From: Pyropia yezoensis
Lineage: Eukaryota; Rhodophyta; Bangiophyceae; Bangiales; Bangiaceae
Length of the DNA stretch: 64,000 bases
NCBI GenBank assembly: GCA_009829735.1
Contig: CM020618.1
Location: 23,855,346 to 23,919,345, forward strand
Reading direction: 5' to 3'
This document shows, piece by piece, positions 1 through 11,265 of the stretch. The notes below the pieces were generated by a model. It was not told the DNA's origin, searched no databases, and was given only the letters and a program-made list of their open reading frames with translations. Position numbers and translations under genes: made by a program. Within the stretch, counting starts at the first letter, position 1. Every line of letters starts with the position of its first letter.

Positions 1-517
1 CGGCCGTCGTGAAGTTCACGAGCGACCCATACGAACTGGCGAAGTGCGCCATCGTCCTTGGGCCCACGAGTGGGGCGGCGCAACTTGTGCTCAATGCTCT
101 CCCACTCGATAAACTTATGGAGGCGGAGCATCTCCTCAAGTAGAGTGAGTTGTCCTGATGAGCACCCCTCAGCAACTAGCTGAGGGGTGAGCTGTTCCAA
201 ACCTTGGATAAGCCGGAGGGGGAGATGCCAGAGCATCCCCCGCCGCTGAACACAAGACACCCAGGTCGACATGACCTCGAGGAGCCACTGGGTGGCCAAC
301 ATGGCCCACACCAGATGATCAGGGCCAGCCGTCAACATGACGGAGCCGAAGTGGTCAAGCAACCGTGGCAGCAACGCCGGGAACCCGTAGGGGACCTCAA
401 CTTGAGGCCACCACTCGGGCTTCTTCGGATAGTATTGCTCGTTACTGGCAGCAGACTGCTGAGGGAACTCAAGTTGAGCCGAGGTCACCAAGTAGGGACC
501 TCGCCGGAAGTCCTTCT
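1..517 (-). CDS. Downstream half of an interrupted minus-strand coding region, ORFX-like (partial)
   Basis: The minus strand is open through this whole stretch (about 172 codons without a stop) and runs off the left edge of the window. The translated piece shares short blocks, in the same order, with the C-terminal half of ORFX in the neighbouring retroelement. These are an FGSV block (FGSVMLTAGPDHL here, FGSVLASRPVHPL in ORFX), then an RRxGxLxHLP block, then a helix-rich stretch ending in a Trp. The 5-bp duplication at 513-517 shows that the chromovirus array inserted here; the upstream half lies at 32000-32531. The host coding region may be the antisense ORF of a related retroelement or a cellular relative of ORFX. 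The function is unknown. The homology is my by-eye judgement; the open frame is seen directly. Confidence 0.6.
513..517. repeat. Left target-site duplication (CTTCT) of the chromovirus array
   Basis: CTTCT lies directly before the first base of the outermost LTR (518). The identical CTTCT lies directly after the last base of the far LTR (31995-31999). Five bases is the usual target duplication for Ty3/gypsy integrases, so the 31.5-kb block behaves as one original insertion. Confidence 0.85.
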
Positions 518-880
518 TGTAGCACAATAGGAATCCGTCGCACGTCCACTCTCAGGGAACACTCACCAAGGGGGATCGGCACCAACGTCACCGGGAGGCC
601 AAGGTTGCTGTCCTTGGAGCACAAGCCACGGGACCAAGATGGGAGCCCAAATGGGAGGGGTTTGTTGTTCTGCCTTGGCCGGCGGTGGATTCGCCGCCGG
701 CCCCCTCGTTATAAACCCTCGGAGACACTACTAACTACCCTCCACCCCAAGATGCAAGTCCCTCTGGTCATACGTAACTTAAAGATACCGTGACCAGTCC
801 GGACTCTCAAATTGAAAGCCAAGGATTAGAAGTAGCCCCCCTAATATTAGGGTCACAATACGGACAACCATATTGCTACA
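518..880 (-). repeat. LTR A: 3' LTR of the resident chromovirus
   Basis: This 363-bp LTR reads TGTAGCAATATGG...GTGCTACA on the minus strand. It is preceded (minus strand) by a G-rich polypurine tract at 881-893. It ends against target duplication CTTCT at 513-517. By eye it differs from the other resident LTR (31632-31994) at about 7 of 363 positions. Its internal TATA-like box points leftwards, out of the element and into the interrupted coding region at 1-517. Confidence 0.9.
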
Positions 881-893
881 TGTCCCCCCCTTA
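881..893 (-). other. Polypurine tract of the chromovirus
   Basis: On the minus strand the sequence reads CTAAGGGGGGGACA immediately before the 3' LTR start TGTAGC. Equivalent tracts lie next to the LTRs ending at 11633 and 22386. This purine run is the expected plus-strand primer site and confirms that the element reads on the minus strand, with ORFX antisense to it. Confidence 0.65.
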
Positions 894-1357
894 GAATCGG
901 CCCGTCTTCGGGTCGAGTTGCATTCGGGATACCGAATGTAAGTGGGTCGCGTGACCGTTTACCAGTCGGGTGGGGCTTTGCGCCCTGTCGCGACAGACGC
1001 CCCTTTTCGAGGTTGCCTGAGGGGGGTGCCCCCCTTTGTGTGGTACACACACGATCCGTTTTCCGGACCGTTAATTTCCCGATGCGGGTTTCTGTTCACG
1101 ACCCCCCTTTCCGAGGGGTGGTGCAAGCGGATCCGCCACCAGGTGCCTGGTGGTAGGGGGGCCCCTCTCGTGTGGACGATTGAGTGGGGGGCGGGGGCTG
1201 CCCGCGTTACGTGGGGGCGGTTGGAGGTGACCCCCCCTCGATTACCCCGTGTGGGGAGGGCGTGGCCCCGCCCCAGGTGCCTGGCGGGAGCGCCCTCGTA
1301 GGTCGGCTGGCGCGGGTCGTCCCGCGCTTCCCTATCGCTGGTGCCCAGCTGTGTGGT

Positions 1358-1363
1358 TATAAG
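1358..1363 (+). promoter_or_regulatory. TATA-like box of the antisense ORFX promoter (copy 1)
   Basis: TATAAG lies 108 bp upstream of the preferred ORFX ATG at 1471. It is preceded by GC-box-like GGGCGTGGCCCCGCCCC around 1258-1274. The same box recurs at 12111-12116 and 22864-22869. The roughly 480 bp between the LTR and this box hold no ORF of their own and many short G/C inverted repeats. It fits an internal promoter driving ORFX against gag-pol; there is no expression evidence here. Confidence 0.5.
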
Positions 1364-1470
1364 CGCGGGTGCCCGCGCTTCCCTGGCTCGTCCGTGCGAG
1401 CGTTCTCTGTACCGGGTCGAGCCGGCCTCGGCTTTTCTGCACGGGGCGCCCCTGCTACCCCGGTTGCACC

Positions 1471-3840
1471 ATGTCGGACCCCCAGGTACCCGGGGGTGAG
1501 GACGACCTCCTGCCTGAGGAGGGGGAAGAGGTGATGGTGGACGACGTTCCCGTCTCCGCCACCGCCGCCGAGTGCTTCTTAGCGAGCTCGTCCGAAGACG
1601 AGGGCGACCGGGTGACCGTTCGCGTGGCTCCGGACGGTGCTCCGGGCGGTTTGTCGTCCGTGTGCAGCGGCACGACGGCTCCGTCGGGTGGCGGGCAACC
1701 GCGGGTAGCTGCTGCGTCTACCCCTACTCCTCCGGCGGCCCGGATGGCGCCTGTCGCCGGTGCCGGCGCGGCTCTACCTCAAGACGGCGTCGCCGGCGTG
1801 TCGGGCGGTTATGGTGGCACCCCGACCGGGACGGCGGGTCAAGACGGCGCGGGTGCCCGCCCGGGTGGTTCATCCGCGGCTGCGGGTGGCGGGTCTACCC
1901 CTGCTGCCCCCGAGGTGCCCCCGTCGGGCTCGGGTGGCGGCGTTGCTCTGCCCGCGGTGCCGCGGGCGTCTGGTGGTCAAGGTGGGTCTACACCGATGGC
2001 AGTGGACTCCGGTAGTTACTCCGGGCGGGCGCCCGCCCTTCTTCTTCCTCCTCGGCCCCGTGCGACTCCGGTGCCGGCCCCTCTGCCGGTGGGGCATCCC
2101 CCGGCGCCCCCTATTCTTCCTGGTCCTGCCCGGGTTGCCCCGTTGGGTGGCGGCGTCGCCGTGGCAGCGGGTCAACCCGCCATGTCGATGTCCGACTTGG
2201 TGGCTCGGGTTCGCGGCCTGACTGTGCAAGAGTCAATGGAGTCCGATGGGCGGATGCGGGTGGACTTCCACCTGCCCCATCCCCGTGGAGAGTCCTCCCG
2301 GCGCGTCAAGGTGGACCCGAATTGGGAGCGGGAGTTGATGCGGCTGGTCAACCAGCCGAACGCGGTGCGAGTGGAACACCATTGGATCCTGAGTCAGCCG
2401 GACGACCGGCATGCGCAGCTCTGGCGCACCCGGGTGGGACGGGGTGAGGTCAACCTCGACCCCGCCTTCGGGGTATGCGACCTGATTGCTCCCGCGTTGC
2501 CGCGGGAGATTGACTACCCGGCTAGTGCTCGAGGGATTGCGGCGGCGGCGGAGCCGGTTGCGTTTGGGGAGACGATGGGCGACACCGGTCGGTATTCCGA
2601 CTTTGAATATTACCCGGGGGTTTCCCCGTATCTGTCGTTGACGGCTCCCTACCCGCCTATGGCGGGTTTGAAGTCGGCGTCGAGCTGGCGACGTAACCAT
2701 GGTGTCATGGCGGATGCGTTCCGCACGGATATAACGTGTGCGTTGCAGACCGGCAACGGTCGTGCGCCGGTATACACTCCCGTGCGCCCGCCGCTATGGC
2801 AGGAGGGGTGGGAACCCGCCCCTGCTTTCCGGTTTGACACCGGCTCCTGTCTCCGATACTTCGGGAGTGTGTTGGCCTCCCGGCCGGTCCACCCGTTGCA
2901 GGGTACCTTCACCCTTGAGGTTACGCTCGGGCAGGCTTCCTCCTTCTTGCTGTCCGTCCGCCGGCAGGGGCGCCTGTTTCATCTTCCGACGGGTGTCCGT
3001 CAGCACATCGCGCAGTTGGGCGTGGACCTGATAGCCGCCAAGACCGGGTTGGCCCGGGAGTTCGAGGCCCTGCTGGCTGTTCACGATGCCGTGAACTGGG
3101 CTGGGGTGTTGGCCCTTCCCCCGTACCGGGACCCGCAGGCTGGGGCTACCCCCTTGCCTCGTCACTCGTTGCGAATCCGGCGTACTCAGCCGGGTGAGCC
3201 TAGTTGCCATGGGTGGGCGTCCACCGAGGCCGTTCCTGACCTGGGTATTCCCATGGTCATCCATGACCCTCTTCAGGTCCTTGCCCCGTGGATCGGTAGC
3301 CCGATACCGGCGGCGGTTGGCCGTCGTCCCCGAGAGTGGGGCTCTGCGGGTGGGGAGCGTGAGGTGTCCCGTCGTCGGGCGGAGCCCCGCCGGGGTTACG
3401 GTGGAGCCCCTTCGGTGGGGTCCTACCGGGCCTCATATCAGGCGCCACCGGCTCCGGTGGTGGCCGTGTCGGCTCCTCTGGCTCCTCTGGCTGCGCCAGT
3501 GTCCCCTCCCTCCCCTGTCATACAAGACGGGAGTCCCCGTCTCTGGTATGAGGGCGTTGACGCCCTTGTTGCCCGCGCAATGCGGGAGAGTCTCTCTGTT
3601 AGCTGGGGGGATATCCCCCCAGGTGCTGCGCTGGTTGGGTCAGCGCGTTGCTTCGGTGGCGTGCTTGACCGCCTCCAGAGAGCTCTGGAGGACGTGGAGG
3701 CTGGCCGCAGCACCCTTGTTCAGCTATGCACCGAGGTAACTCGGGTGATTGACCGTCGTGAGATTGCCGACCGGTGGAGCACGGAGGTATACGCGCTTAC
3801 GCGTGAGTGGCCTCCCTCGGGCAGTGGGTCTACCCACTGA
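1471..3840 (+). CDS. ORFX copy 1: long antisense ORF of the chromovirus, unknown function
   Basis: An uninterrupted frame of 789 codons from ATG 1471 (context CACCATGTC); the frame is open back to 1369 but the upstream part lacks a better start. Layout: an acidic N-terminus (EDDLLPEEGEE, later SSSEDE), then about 200 residues rich in Gly, Pro and Ala. A globular middle follows from about residue 245, with many charged and aromatic residues and the blocks YFGSV and RRQGRLFHLP. Then come a Pro/Ala/Val linker and a helical C-terminal segment (DRLQRALEDVEAGRS). I see no signal peptide, membrane segment, zinc motif or known enzyme motif. In an unrearranged element it sits between pol and the 3' LTR on the opposite strand. 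The first part matches the resident element and the part after about 2,997 matches the circle copies, so this copy is a recombinant. Confidence 0.7.
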   Translation: MSDPQVPGGEDDLLPEEGEEVMVDDVPVSATAAECFLASSSEDEGDRVTVRVAPDGAPGGLSSVCSGTTAPSGGGQPRVAAASTPTPPAARMAPVAGAGAALPQDGVAGVSGGYGGTPTGTAGQDGAGARPGGSSAAAGGGSTPAAPEVPPSGSGGGVALPAVPRASGGQGGSTPMAVDSGSYSGRAPALLLPPRPRATPVPAPLPVGHPPAPPILPGPARVAPLGGGVAVAAGQPAMSMSDLVARVRGLTVQESMESDGRMRVDFHLPHPRGESSRRVKVDPNWERELMRLVNQPNAVRVEHHWILSQPDDRHAQLWRTRVGRGEVNLDPAFGVCDLIAPALPREIDYPASARGIAAAAEPVAFGETMGDTGRYSDFEYYPGVSPYLSLTAPYPPMAGLKSASSWRRNHGVMADAFRTDITCALQTGNGRAPVYTPVRPPLWQEGWEPAPAFRFDTGSCLRYFGSVLASRPVHPLQGTFTLEVTLGQASSFLLSVRRQGRLFHLPTGVRQHIAQLGVDLIAAKTGLAREFEALLAVHDAVNWAGVLALPPYRDPQAGATPLPRHSLRIRRTQPGEPSCHGWASTEAVPDLGIPMVIHDPLQVLAPWIGSPIPAAVGRRPREWGSAGGEREVSRRRAEPRRGYGGAPSVGSYRASYQAPPAPVVAVSAPLAPLAAPVSPPSPVIQDGSPRLWYEGVDALVARAMRESLSVSWGDIPPGAALVGSARCFGGVLDRLQRALEDVEAGRSTLVQLCTEVTRVIDRREIADRWSTEVYALTREWPPSGSGSTH

Positions 3841-4023
3841 GGAGTTCTATTGTTTGTGAGGGGGAGGGCCCCGGTAACCCTTCTGGGAGCCGGGTCGTAG
3901 TGAGTTTGAGCTCATCCCCTACGGGGGCATTGCTTGCCTCTGTTTGCTGCCCTGGGGAGTACCCCTTCCGGCTCAGTGGTGCCTTGCCTCCCGTCCAACT
4001 TCTTCCGGTTGGTTCATGCTTGG

Positions 4024-4028
4024 GGAGG
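4024..4028 (+). other. Autointegration junction, left: GGAGG target duplication against LTR start
   Basis: ORFX downstream sequence (...GCTTGGGGAGG) abuts TGTAGCAATATGG, the LTR start. In the unrearranged resident element the same site reads on as GGAGGTCATCC (25530-25540). The second GGAGG copy is found, inverted, at 11266-11270 next to the other LTR. The same pair recurs at 14777-14781 and 22019-22023. Confidence 0.85.
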
Positions 4029-4391
4029 TGTAGCAATATGGTTGTCCGTATTGTGACCCTAATATTAGGGGGGCTACTTCTAATCCTTGGCTTTCAATTT
4101 GAGAGTCCGGACTGGTCACGGTATCTTTAAGTTACGTATGACCAGAGGGACTTGCATCTTTGGGTGGAGGGTAGTTAGTAGTGTCTCCGAGGGTTTATAA
4201 CGAGGGGGCCGGCGGCGAATCCACCGCCGGCCAAGGTAGAACAACAAACCCCTCCCATTTGGGCTCCCATCTTGGTCCCGTGGCTTGTGCTCCAAGGACA
4301 GCAACCTTGGCCTCCCGGTGACGTTGGTGCCGATCCCCCTTGGTGAGTGTTCCCTGAGAGTGGACGTGCGACGGATTCCTATTGTGCTACA
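4029..4391 (+). repeat. LTR, plus orientation: 5' LTR of circle copy 1
   Basis: The 363-bp LTR runs TGTAGC...GCTACA with a TTTATAA box at 4194-4200 reading into gag. It is followed after one base by the primer-binding site. By eye it differs from the other LTR of the same circle (11271-11633) at about 9 positions, and it looks identical to the copy at 14782-15144. Confidence 0.9.
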
Positions 4392-4392
4392 T

Positions 4393-4410
4393 TGGCGGAG
4401 CAGCAGGGGA
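4393..4410 (+). other. Primer-binding site of the chromovirus
   Basis: TGGCGGAGCAGCAGGGGA begins one base after the 5' LTR. Its complement ends CTGCTCCGCCA, which reads as a tRNA acceptor strand with a G discriminator plus CCA. That fits a serine-type tRNA better than initiator Met, but the identity is inference. The same site recurs at 15146. In the resident element (31630 down to 31613) and the right-hand element (59299) it begins TGGTGGAGCAGCAGGGG. Confidence 0.6.
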
Positions 4411-4616
4411 CGGGTTTCCGTCACCCTCGTGGTGATGCCGTCTTCGGCCCTGGCACACGGATAGGGATCCTGTCCTTTTCTTGTACTCGTGGTGTTGCGA
4501 CCTGATCGATTGTGTTGAGTTTTTACCTTTGACTGTGATCTACTGTTACTCTCCCCAATCTACCCTCTCGCTCTCTTATTCGTGGTGATTGTTACGTCGG
4601 TTGACTGATTGTGACT

Positions 4617-6800
4617 ATGTCTACCCAAGAGACGGGGAACGTTCAAGATGACGGATCGGCGTCGACGCCGACTCCGGAGGTGACTACGGGAACTGGGATC
4701 GGGAATTCGATCGACAACATTGAGACGCCAAAGCTTTCCGGTGCCGGATCGACGTTTGGCACGGCTCGGACGGCAAGAGGCGGGGGCCCGCCTCAACTGT
4801 CATCGACCGACCTCACACCGCCGCCTCCTTCACCAGGGGATTCCCTGATGGCATCACTGGCCCGCATCGAGGCCCGGTTTTCCGGGCTCGACGCCCGTCA
4901 AGATCGGACGGAGGATGCAATGGCAGTGTTGATGTCAACACGCCACACGACGGGACCCCGACGTGTTCCTCCCACACCGGTACGGTTCGAACCGGCCGGA
5001 CTACTTTCGGAGTCCACCAGGGTCAACCCCGGTGTTGCTACTCCTGGACAACCCCCGGACACAATGGGGTATGGATCCGACTCGTCGGCTGAGTTGGAAC
5101 GTAGCCACACGAAGCGATACGCTCGGAGCACCCGAAGCGGACTCCGCGGACACGACCCGGCGGATACTTACGCCGGTGGAGAGTCGGTTATTGGGGGAGG
5201 GGGTACCCTCTCACAGTACCCCCACGACGACGGAGGCCAGGTAACTCGGGTTCCCGAGGTGCCGACGCCTGAAGAACCATCTTCAGTGGTGGAAGCTATG
5301 ACTGCGCAGGTAACTGCGAGCCTACTGAAGCGGATGGAGTCCGATGAGTTTGCTCATCAACTGGCTAAGCGACTGGATACCCAGGACGCTGACACGGAGA
5401 TTGTCAACGAGGTCTTCCGGTCGGTACTGACTCCCGAACGTTATCGTTTGGAGGACCGCTCTACCATCGTATCGGAATCGGTGCGTAATACGTCGCATCG
5501 GGCGATCCGCTCTATGCAGACCCTTATGAAGGGAGTCCCTATGTTCGGGGGGCCGAACGGACGCCCGTTGGCAGTCATCGGCTTCTTGACTAGCTTCAAG
5601 GCAGCCGCGGACAAGGCGCTCGTCAACGAGGGGCTGGCCCTGGAGATCCTCCCGTTCTTTGTTGATGAGCGGGTGCGAGGCATTCTTCGCCAGGCATCCC
5701 CGATGCCGGGAATGAGGGTCTCGGCCACCCCCATGGATTAACGTGGGATTCTCAAGGAGCTGCTGAGCAGTTACCTCAGTGAGGACAAGTGCGAGGACCA
5801 CTACCGGGCCCTGCGCACTGCCACCGCCCAGAGCTGGGAGGATGAAGAGATGTTTGGACGCCGGATCCAAGAGCTCGACTACGAGCTGGGGAAGCTCCTC
5901 GGTGAAGGGGAGCTACGGGCCATCCTGCTCACAGGAGTACCCAACTACGTGCGGATATCCGCACGGGGAGCCAATACGGCGCAGACCAACTTCAGTCGAC
6001 TGATGCATATGTGCAAGTCCCTAGGGGACGCCTACCGGGTTCTACACCCGGAATGTGCCTTGGACCCGAAGCCCAAGGGTGAGGGAGGCAAGCCCAGTCT
6101 TACCCCGGTACCGAGGCAAGAGAAGGTGGAACGTAAGGCCGCTCCAGTACTGGTGGCGACCGAACATACCCCTACGGGCGAGGATGAACCTCTAGTCGAC
6201 CAACAGGGCCACCTGTTGCTACCGGCGACGCCGGTAATTGATGAGCACGGTACGGTAGCGTCTATTGCCCCGGCGGGGACCCAGCTCCAGGTCAGCGAGA
6301 GCACGGGACGTCGCGTCCCGTACGTACGGACTACGGGGTACTCCCCGGTGACGGGTAACCCTCATCAACCCTTGCCAACATGGGCGGTGCGCACGGAGGC
6401 ACCCCCGCAGATTGCGGGCCGACCCAACCGGTTGGGGGAGTCCATGTTCCGGTTGACCCAAGGACCCAAGGCCTACCAGGGAGCAGGCACTCGGGCGCCC
6501 GAGGGAGGCAACCGCAGCTACGGGGCTACCCCCATGCGAACTCAAGGGGGGACCGGCACGTCCGGATGTATGTTGTGTGGGGATCCCCAACACTGGGTGT
6601 CTTCCTGCCCACTCATCCCCGAGGAGTCTCGGCGGGCAGCAGCGCAACGCAAGGCATCCACCGGGGGGTATCCCGCCAGAGCACCCGGACCCGCACCGGG
6701 TAGGCAGCCAGCTCCAGGTGGAGTACTGGCCGTCGAGGAGGCACCTCCCCAGCCGGATGTCCCGGCGGACAGCACCCTACCAAGGGCGGGAAACGAGTAA
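4617..6800 (+). pseudogene. gag: gag region, circle copy 1
   Basis: The region begins at ATG 4617 (MSTQETG) and encodes a Thr/Pro-rich N-terminus. A capsid-like helical region follows (segments such as LALEILPFFVDERVRG). A CCHC zinc knuckle lies near the C-terminus (C-x2-C-x4-H-x4-C, CMLCGDPQHWVSSC, nt 6567-6608). Order and motifs are those of Ty3/gypsy gag, the nucleocapsid precursor. The region is not a single intact frame. It matches the second circle copy at 15370-17553 almost base for base. Confidence 0.75.
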
Positions 6801-6808
6801 GAGGAAGG

Positions 6809-9800
6809 ATGACCGGGGGGCGCTGGGGTAACCCAAGCAAGCCACCCCGGAGTCCCGCGGGGAAAGCCCCACGGAGAGCGCGGTTGAGCCGACGCCGCAT
6901 CAACCCCCGGGTACACCTTCCGGCCCCGACGACACGGCGTCAGGGGATTGATGACCAACCTCCAAGGTTGGGAGGAGAGGACGGGATGCCCAGTCACATG
7001 GAACCAGACACGGGCGCTGTTCAGGATGCCCGAGCTACACCGGATATCGGTGTAGGCCACGTACTGTTCACCTTGGAGAACTTCAAGGTATCAGCTACAC
7101 TGGGGATTGACCCCCAGTCGACACGATCGTACTACCCTGTACTGGATACAGGGGCTGGACCCAACCTTATCCGGAAGGACACCCTCCCGGACAAGTGGCT
7201 TCCGCGAGTCGGAGTGACTCGGGGACCCACCATCAAGGATGCGAATGGTCGCCTCATTCGTACGACCGCAGCGATGTCGCTGCGGGTTACCATCGGGGAA
7301 CTCACTACGGAAGTCGACTTCCTGGTGTGTGAGACCCTATCGGTGCCCTGCATACTGGGGTGCACCTTCATCAACGTTCACGTCGATGCAATCCGGCCAG
7401 GCCGGAGGACCGTCGAGCTTCAAGAAGCCGAAGGAACGAAGCGAGGACATACGGCTATCGTCAGGGACCTGACGCTACATGGGAGCCACGTTAACGTGGC
7501 TGAGGTGTACGCAAGCGTCGAGCCGAAGACACTTCGGTTGGCCAAGCGAACTCGCTTTGAGCCGTTGTCGGAGACAGTCCTCCCGGTTAACTGTGACCTC
7601 GCAGGCATCTGCAGAGTCAAGTCCAACCTGCGGACGTACAAGCGCCATGGGTTGACCATGGCCAACGGTCTCATAGACCTCCCAGCAGGAGGGTCGTCCC
7701 TCCTAGTGATGGCGAACTATCGCCGTAAGGCAGTCACCCTCCCGAAGGGAACTATCCTCGGGATTGCCGAGCTCTACGAAGGAGATATCGTTACCCCTGA
7801 CAAGGAAGGTCAAGTGGAACCACTTGAGGTGCTGGCGGCCGCCGAGACCACCGAGCGACAGCAACCCGATGACGGGAAGCCTAGCCCATCGGCGGCTCCG
7901 GCGGACATGCCGCCAAAGGACCAAGAAGCACTGAAGGCCCTGGCCGAGGCTGACCTCGACCACCTTCCCCCTTCGGTTGCCGAAGGGGTACGACGGATGC
8001 TAAGGAAGCATGACGTCATGTGGACAGGCGGGGCCTTGGGTATCATTTGGGCAACCCAACATCGTATAGACCTGGTACCAGGCGCGCGACCCGCCCGGTC
8101 GCAACCGCACCGAGCGGGACCTATGCAACGAGAGATCGTTGATGGAGAAGTGAAGAGGATGAGCGAAGCGAAGGTGATACGACCTTCGATGTCGGAGTGG
8201 GGTGCCCCAGTCGTTATCGTACCGAACAAGGATCAAACCCCTCGGTTTTGCATCGATTATCGACGCCTCAACTTGGTTACCAAGAAAGACTCCTACCCTT
8301 TACCAAGGATGGATGAATGCATCGACTCCCTGGGGGAAGCTACGGTGTTTACAACCATCGACTGCATCGCCGGATACTGGCAGATCCCGGTGGCGGACGA
8401 GGATATCCCCAAGACGGCATTCGTCTGTCACAGTGGAGTGTACGAGTTCCTGAGGATGCCCTTCGGATTGTCCAACGCCCCCGCTACATTCCAGCGGGCT
8501 ATCGACATTATACTGTCGGGGGTGAAGTGGCGTAACTGCCTAGTGTACCTCGATGACGTCATCGTCTTCTCGCGTAACATGGATGACCATGTGCAACACG
8601 TTGACGAGGTACTCACCCTCTTGCGGAACGCCGGGGTAACCCTGCGTCTGAAGAAGTGCGCCTTCTTCCAACAGACGGTCGAGTATCTGGGCCACCAGAT
8701 AACCCCTGGTGAACTAGGGGTACTCGAAGCCAATACCCGGGCACTCCGGGATGCCCGGTTCCCTAACACCCAGACGCAGCTCAAGAGCTTCCTGGGAATG
8801 TGCAACGTATACCGACGGTTCGTCAAGGACTTCGCTCGGATAGCTAAACCGTTGACGGTTCTTACGAGCAGTACCTTACCCAAGGTACTCCAACCCCCTT
8901 CGCCTAGCGAAGAGGAGGCATTCGAGTCGCTGAAGCGAGCCCTACTATCCCCACCCGTCCTTGCGTTACCGCACAGACGGGGTACCTTCGTCATCGATGT
9001 CGATGCATGCGATACACAAGTGGGATGCACCCTGTTGCAGGGAGAGACGTTGCTCGGTACCGATAACGTTATCCCGGACCTACGTCCGGTAGGGTACTTC
9101 AGCCGGACACTCAACCCGGCTGAGCGTAACTATAGTGCCACCGAGCGTGAGTGCCTCGGAGTTATATGGGCAGTGCAACTGCTCCGTCCATACCTGGAGG
9201 GCTCCAGGTTCATCGTGAGGTCCGACCACGAACCCCTACGATGGCTCCTCAACCTTGGTGACAAGGATTCCGATAGCCATGGGAGGCTAGCCCGATGGGG
9301 GCTAAAAATGGCCGAGCACGACTACCGTACCGTGTATAAGGCTGGGTCAACCCACCATCTCGGAGACGCATTGTCTCGACTCGACACACCGAGCGGGGAT
9401 ACCCGCCCGGTGGACGAGGACATTCCGGTGGTACCGGTCTGCATGGTCGGTAACGCTACCCAAGGTATGGTTGACCATACCATGGCACACCGAGCATGCC
9501 CACTGACCCTCGCGGACTTCCGCGAGGCACAAGCCAATGACGACGACTGTAGACGCCATCGCGCTAACCTCCTGGCCGGCACGGCCGGCATCTTCTCGGA
9601 GAATGAAGACGGACTCATATACCGGCGGGCACCCGCCGATGGATGACATCAAGTCGTGGTTCCCGTGTCCTTACGGCAAGCCGTCATGGAACGAGAACAC
9701 GAGAACCCTACAGCCGGACACCCGGGGGGTTCACGTATGTTCACAGCAATGCGAAGGTTCTTCTACTGGCCAGCAATGGCCGTCGACGTGGTCGAGCACG

Positions 9801-10975
9801 TAAGGGGATGCCACCCCTGTGCACGTAACCGCATGAGTCTACATAGGCAGGCGTCTGCCATGAAGCTATTCCCACCCGATGGGCCCAACGAGCAGGTCGC
9901 TATCCACATACTCGGGCCACTTCCGGTAACGGAAGAAGGGAACAGGTACATCCTGGTCATGTCTGACCGATTCACTAAGCTGTCACGAGCGGCAGCCATC
10001 CCGAATGATACGGCATATACCATCATGAACGCAGTGGTTGACCACTAGATCAGTGCATACGGAGTCATGAAGCAACTCCTCTCCGATAACGGAGCAAACC
10101 TTACGTCAGCATTCTGCACTAAGGTCCTGGGCATGTTCGGCATCGAACCACGTCGGGCATCCGACTACCACCCGCAAACCAACGGGCAGGTGGAGCGGTT
10201 CAACCGCACCATCGTCAAGATGCTACAGTGCTACGTGGCCGAGCACACGAACACTTGGGACAGGCTTCTGTCCGTACTCACCCTAGCATACAATGCCAGG
10301 CCACATCGGAGCACGAACATCGCTCCACTGGAGTGGGTCATGCCCTTAGGCGTCGGTAACCTGACGCTACCGCCAGGCAGGTGCACTCGGTATGATACAC
10401 CGAAAGGCCGACCGGCCGAACGTATACACCTAGGTTGGTTGTCCAAGCTATCATGGATGATACCGAAGCTCAAGGGTGCCCTTGACAGAACACAACTTCG
10501 ATACAAGAAGAACTTCGACGCCCGACTACGGGTGCGCAACGCTACCCTGATGACAGGTGACTGGGTCTATATCAGACACCAGTAGTTCCGAGGGAACAAG
10601 CTCATGCAACCGGTCAAGGGACCGTACCAGATTCTCCACAGAGATGACCACTCTGTTATCTTACACTCCGATACGGAGATCCAACGCATCAGTGTGAATG
10701 ATGTCACACCTGCTCCGAAACCGGAACAGCCTCAGCCGGTACCGGCTGGGTTGCTACATGAAGCTCTTACAACCCACCGGTCAGATGACCCGGTGGGACC
10801 GGATGGGATTCCATACCAAGTAGAGAGCGTGGTCGGACACACCGACCCGGACCTACCAGGACCCTGGTACGTCAAGGTTATGTGGGTCGGATACGACTCA
10901 CCCACCAGGGAGCAGGCGGCAAATATACCCCGCCAACTCCTCATGCCTTACATGAGGCGACGACGCCTACTGTAA
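6809..10975 (+). pseudogene. pol: pol region with chromodomain, circle copy 1
   Basis: Domains in order: aspartic protease (DTGAGPN, nt about 7145); reverse transcriptase (FCIDYRRLNLVTKKDSYPLP, then YLDDVIVFS at about 8545); RNase H (TFVIDVDACDTQVG, about 8985); and integrase. Integrase shows an HHCC zinc finger (about 9700-9830) and a DDE core (SDRF about 9965, LSDNGANL about 10079, Glu in QVERFN about 10192). The end holds a chromodomain-like block (YQVESVVGHTD, WYVKVMWVGYD, about 10815-10960). This order places the element in the chromovirus branch of Ty3/gypsy. The region starts 9 bp after gag ends, in a different frame. It carries a few breaks, so it is a fossil. Confidence 0.8.
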
Positions 10976-11053
10976 CAACCCAACCGACACCGACTTCGGC
11001 TGTTGGGGGGTGAGGCTTATACCTACTAAGTAGGGTGTGACATGGTTACGGCA

Positions 11054-11143
11054 GACTTAGGTTTCTAAGTCAAATCAGACTTAGGTTTCTAAGTCGAACC
11101 AAGCTTAGGTAACTAAGTAGAGTCAAGCTTAGGTAACTAAGCA
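11054..11143. repeat. Four 24-bp hairpin repeats downstream of pol, circle copy 1
   Basis: Four units spaced exactly 24 bp (11054, 11078, 11102, 11126), each a small hairpin of the form GACTTAG-N4-CTAAGTC or CTTAG-N4-CTAAG. Copies recur at 21807-21896. In the unrearranged resident element the matching array (25657-25746) lies between the converging ends of pol and ORFX. Confidence 0.75.
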
Positions 11144-11265
11144 AAACCCGAACCTTAATAAGTTAACTTAAAGGTAAAGGCTAACTCCGATAACATCGAA
11201 GTAACTAGGGGGCCTACACGGGAGAAGGACCTCCCCAAGCCAAGACACAAAGTGAGGGAGGATGA

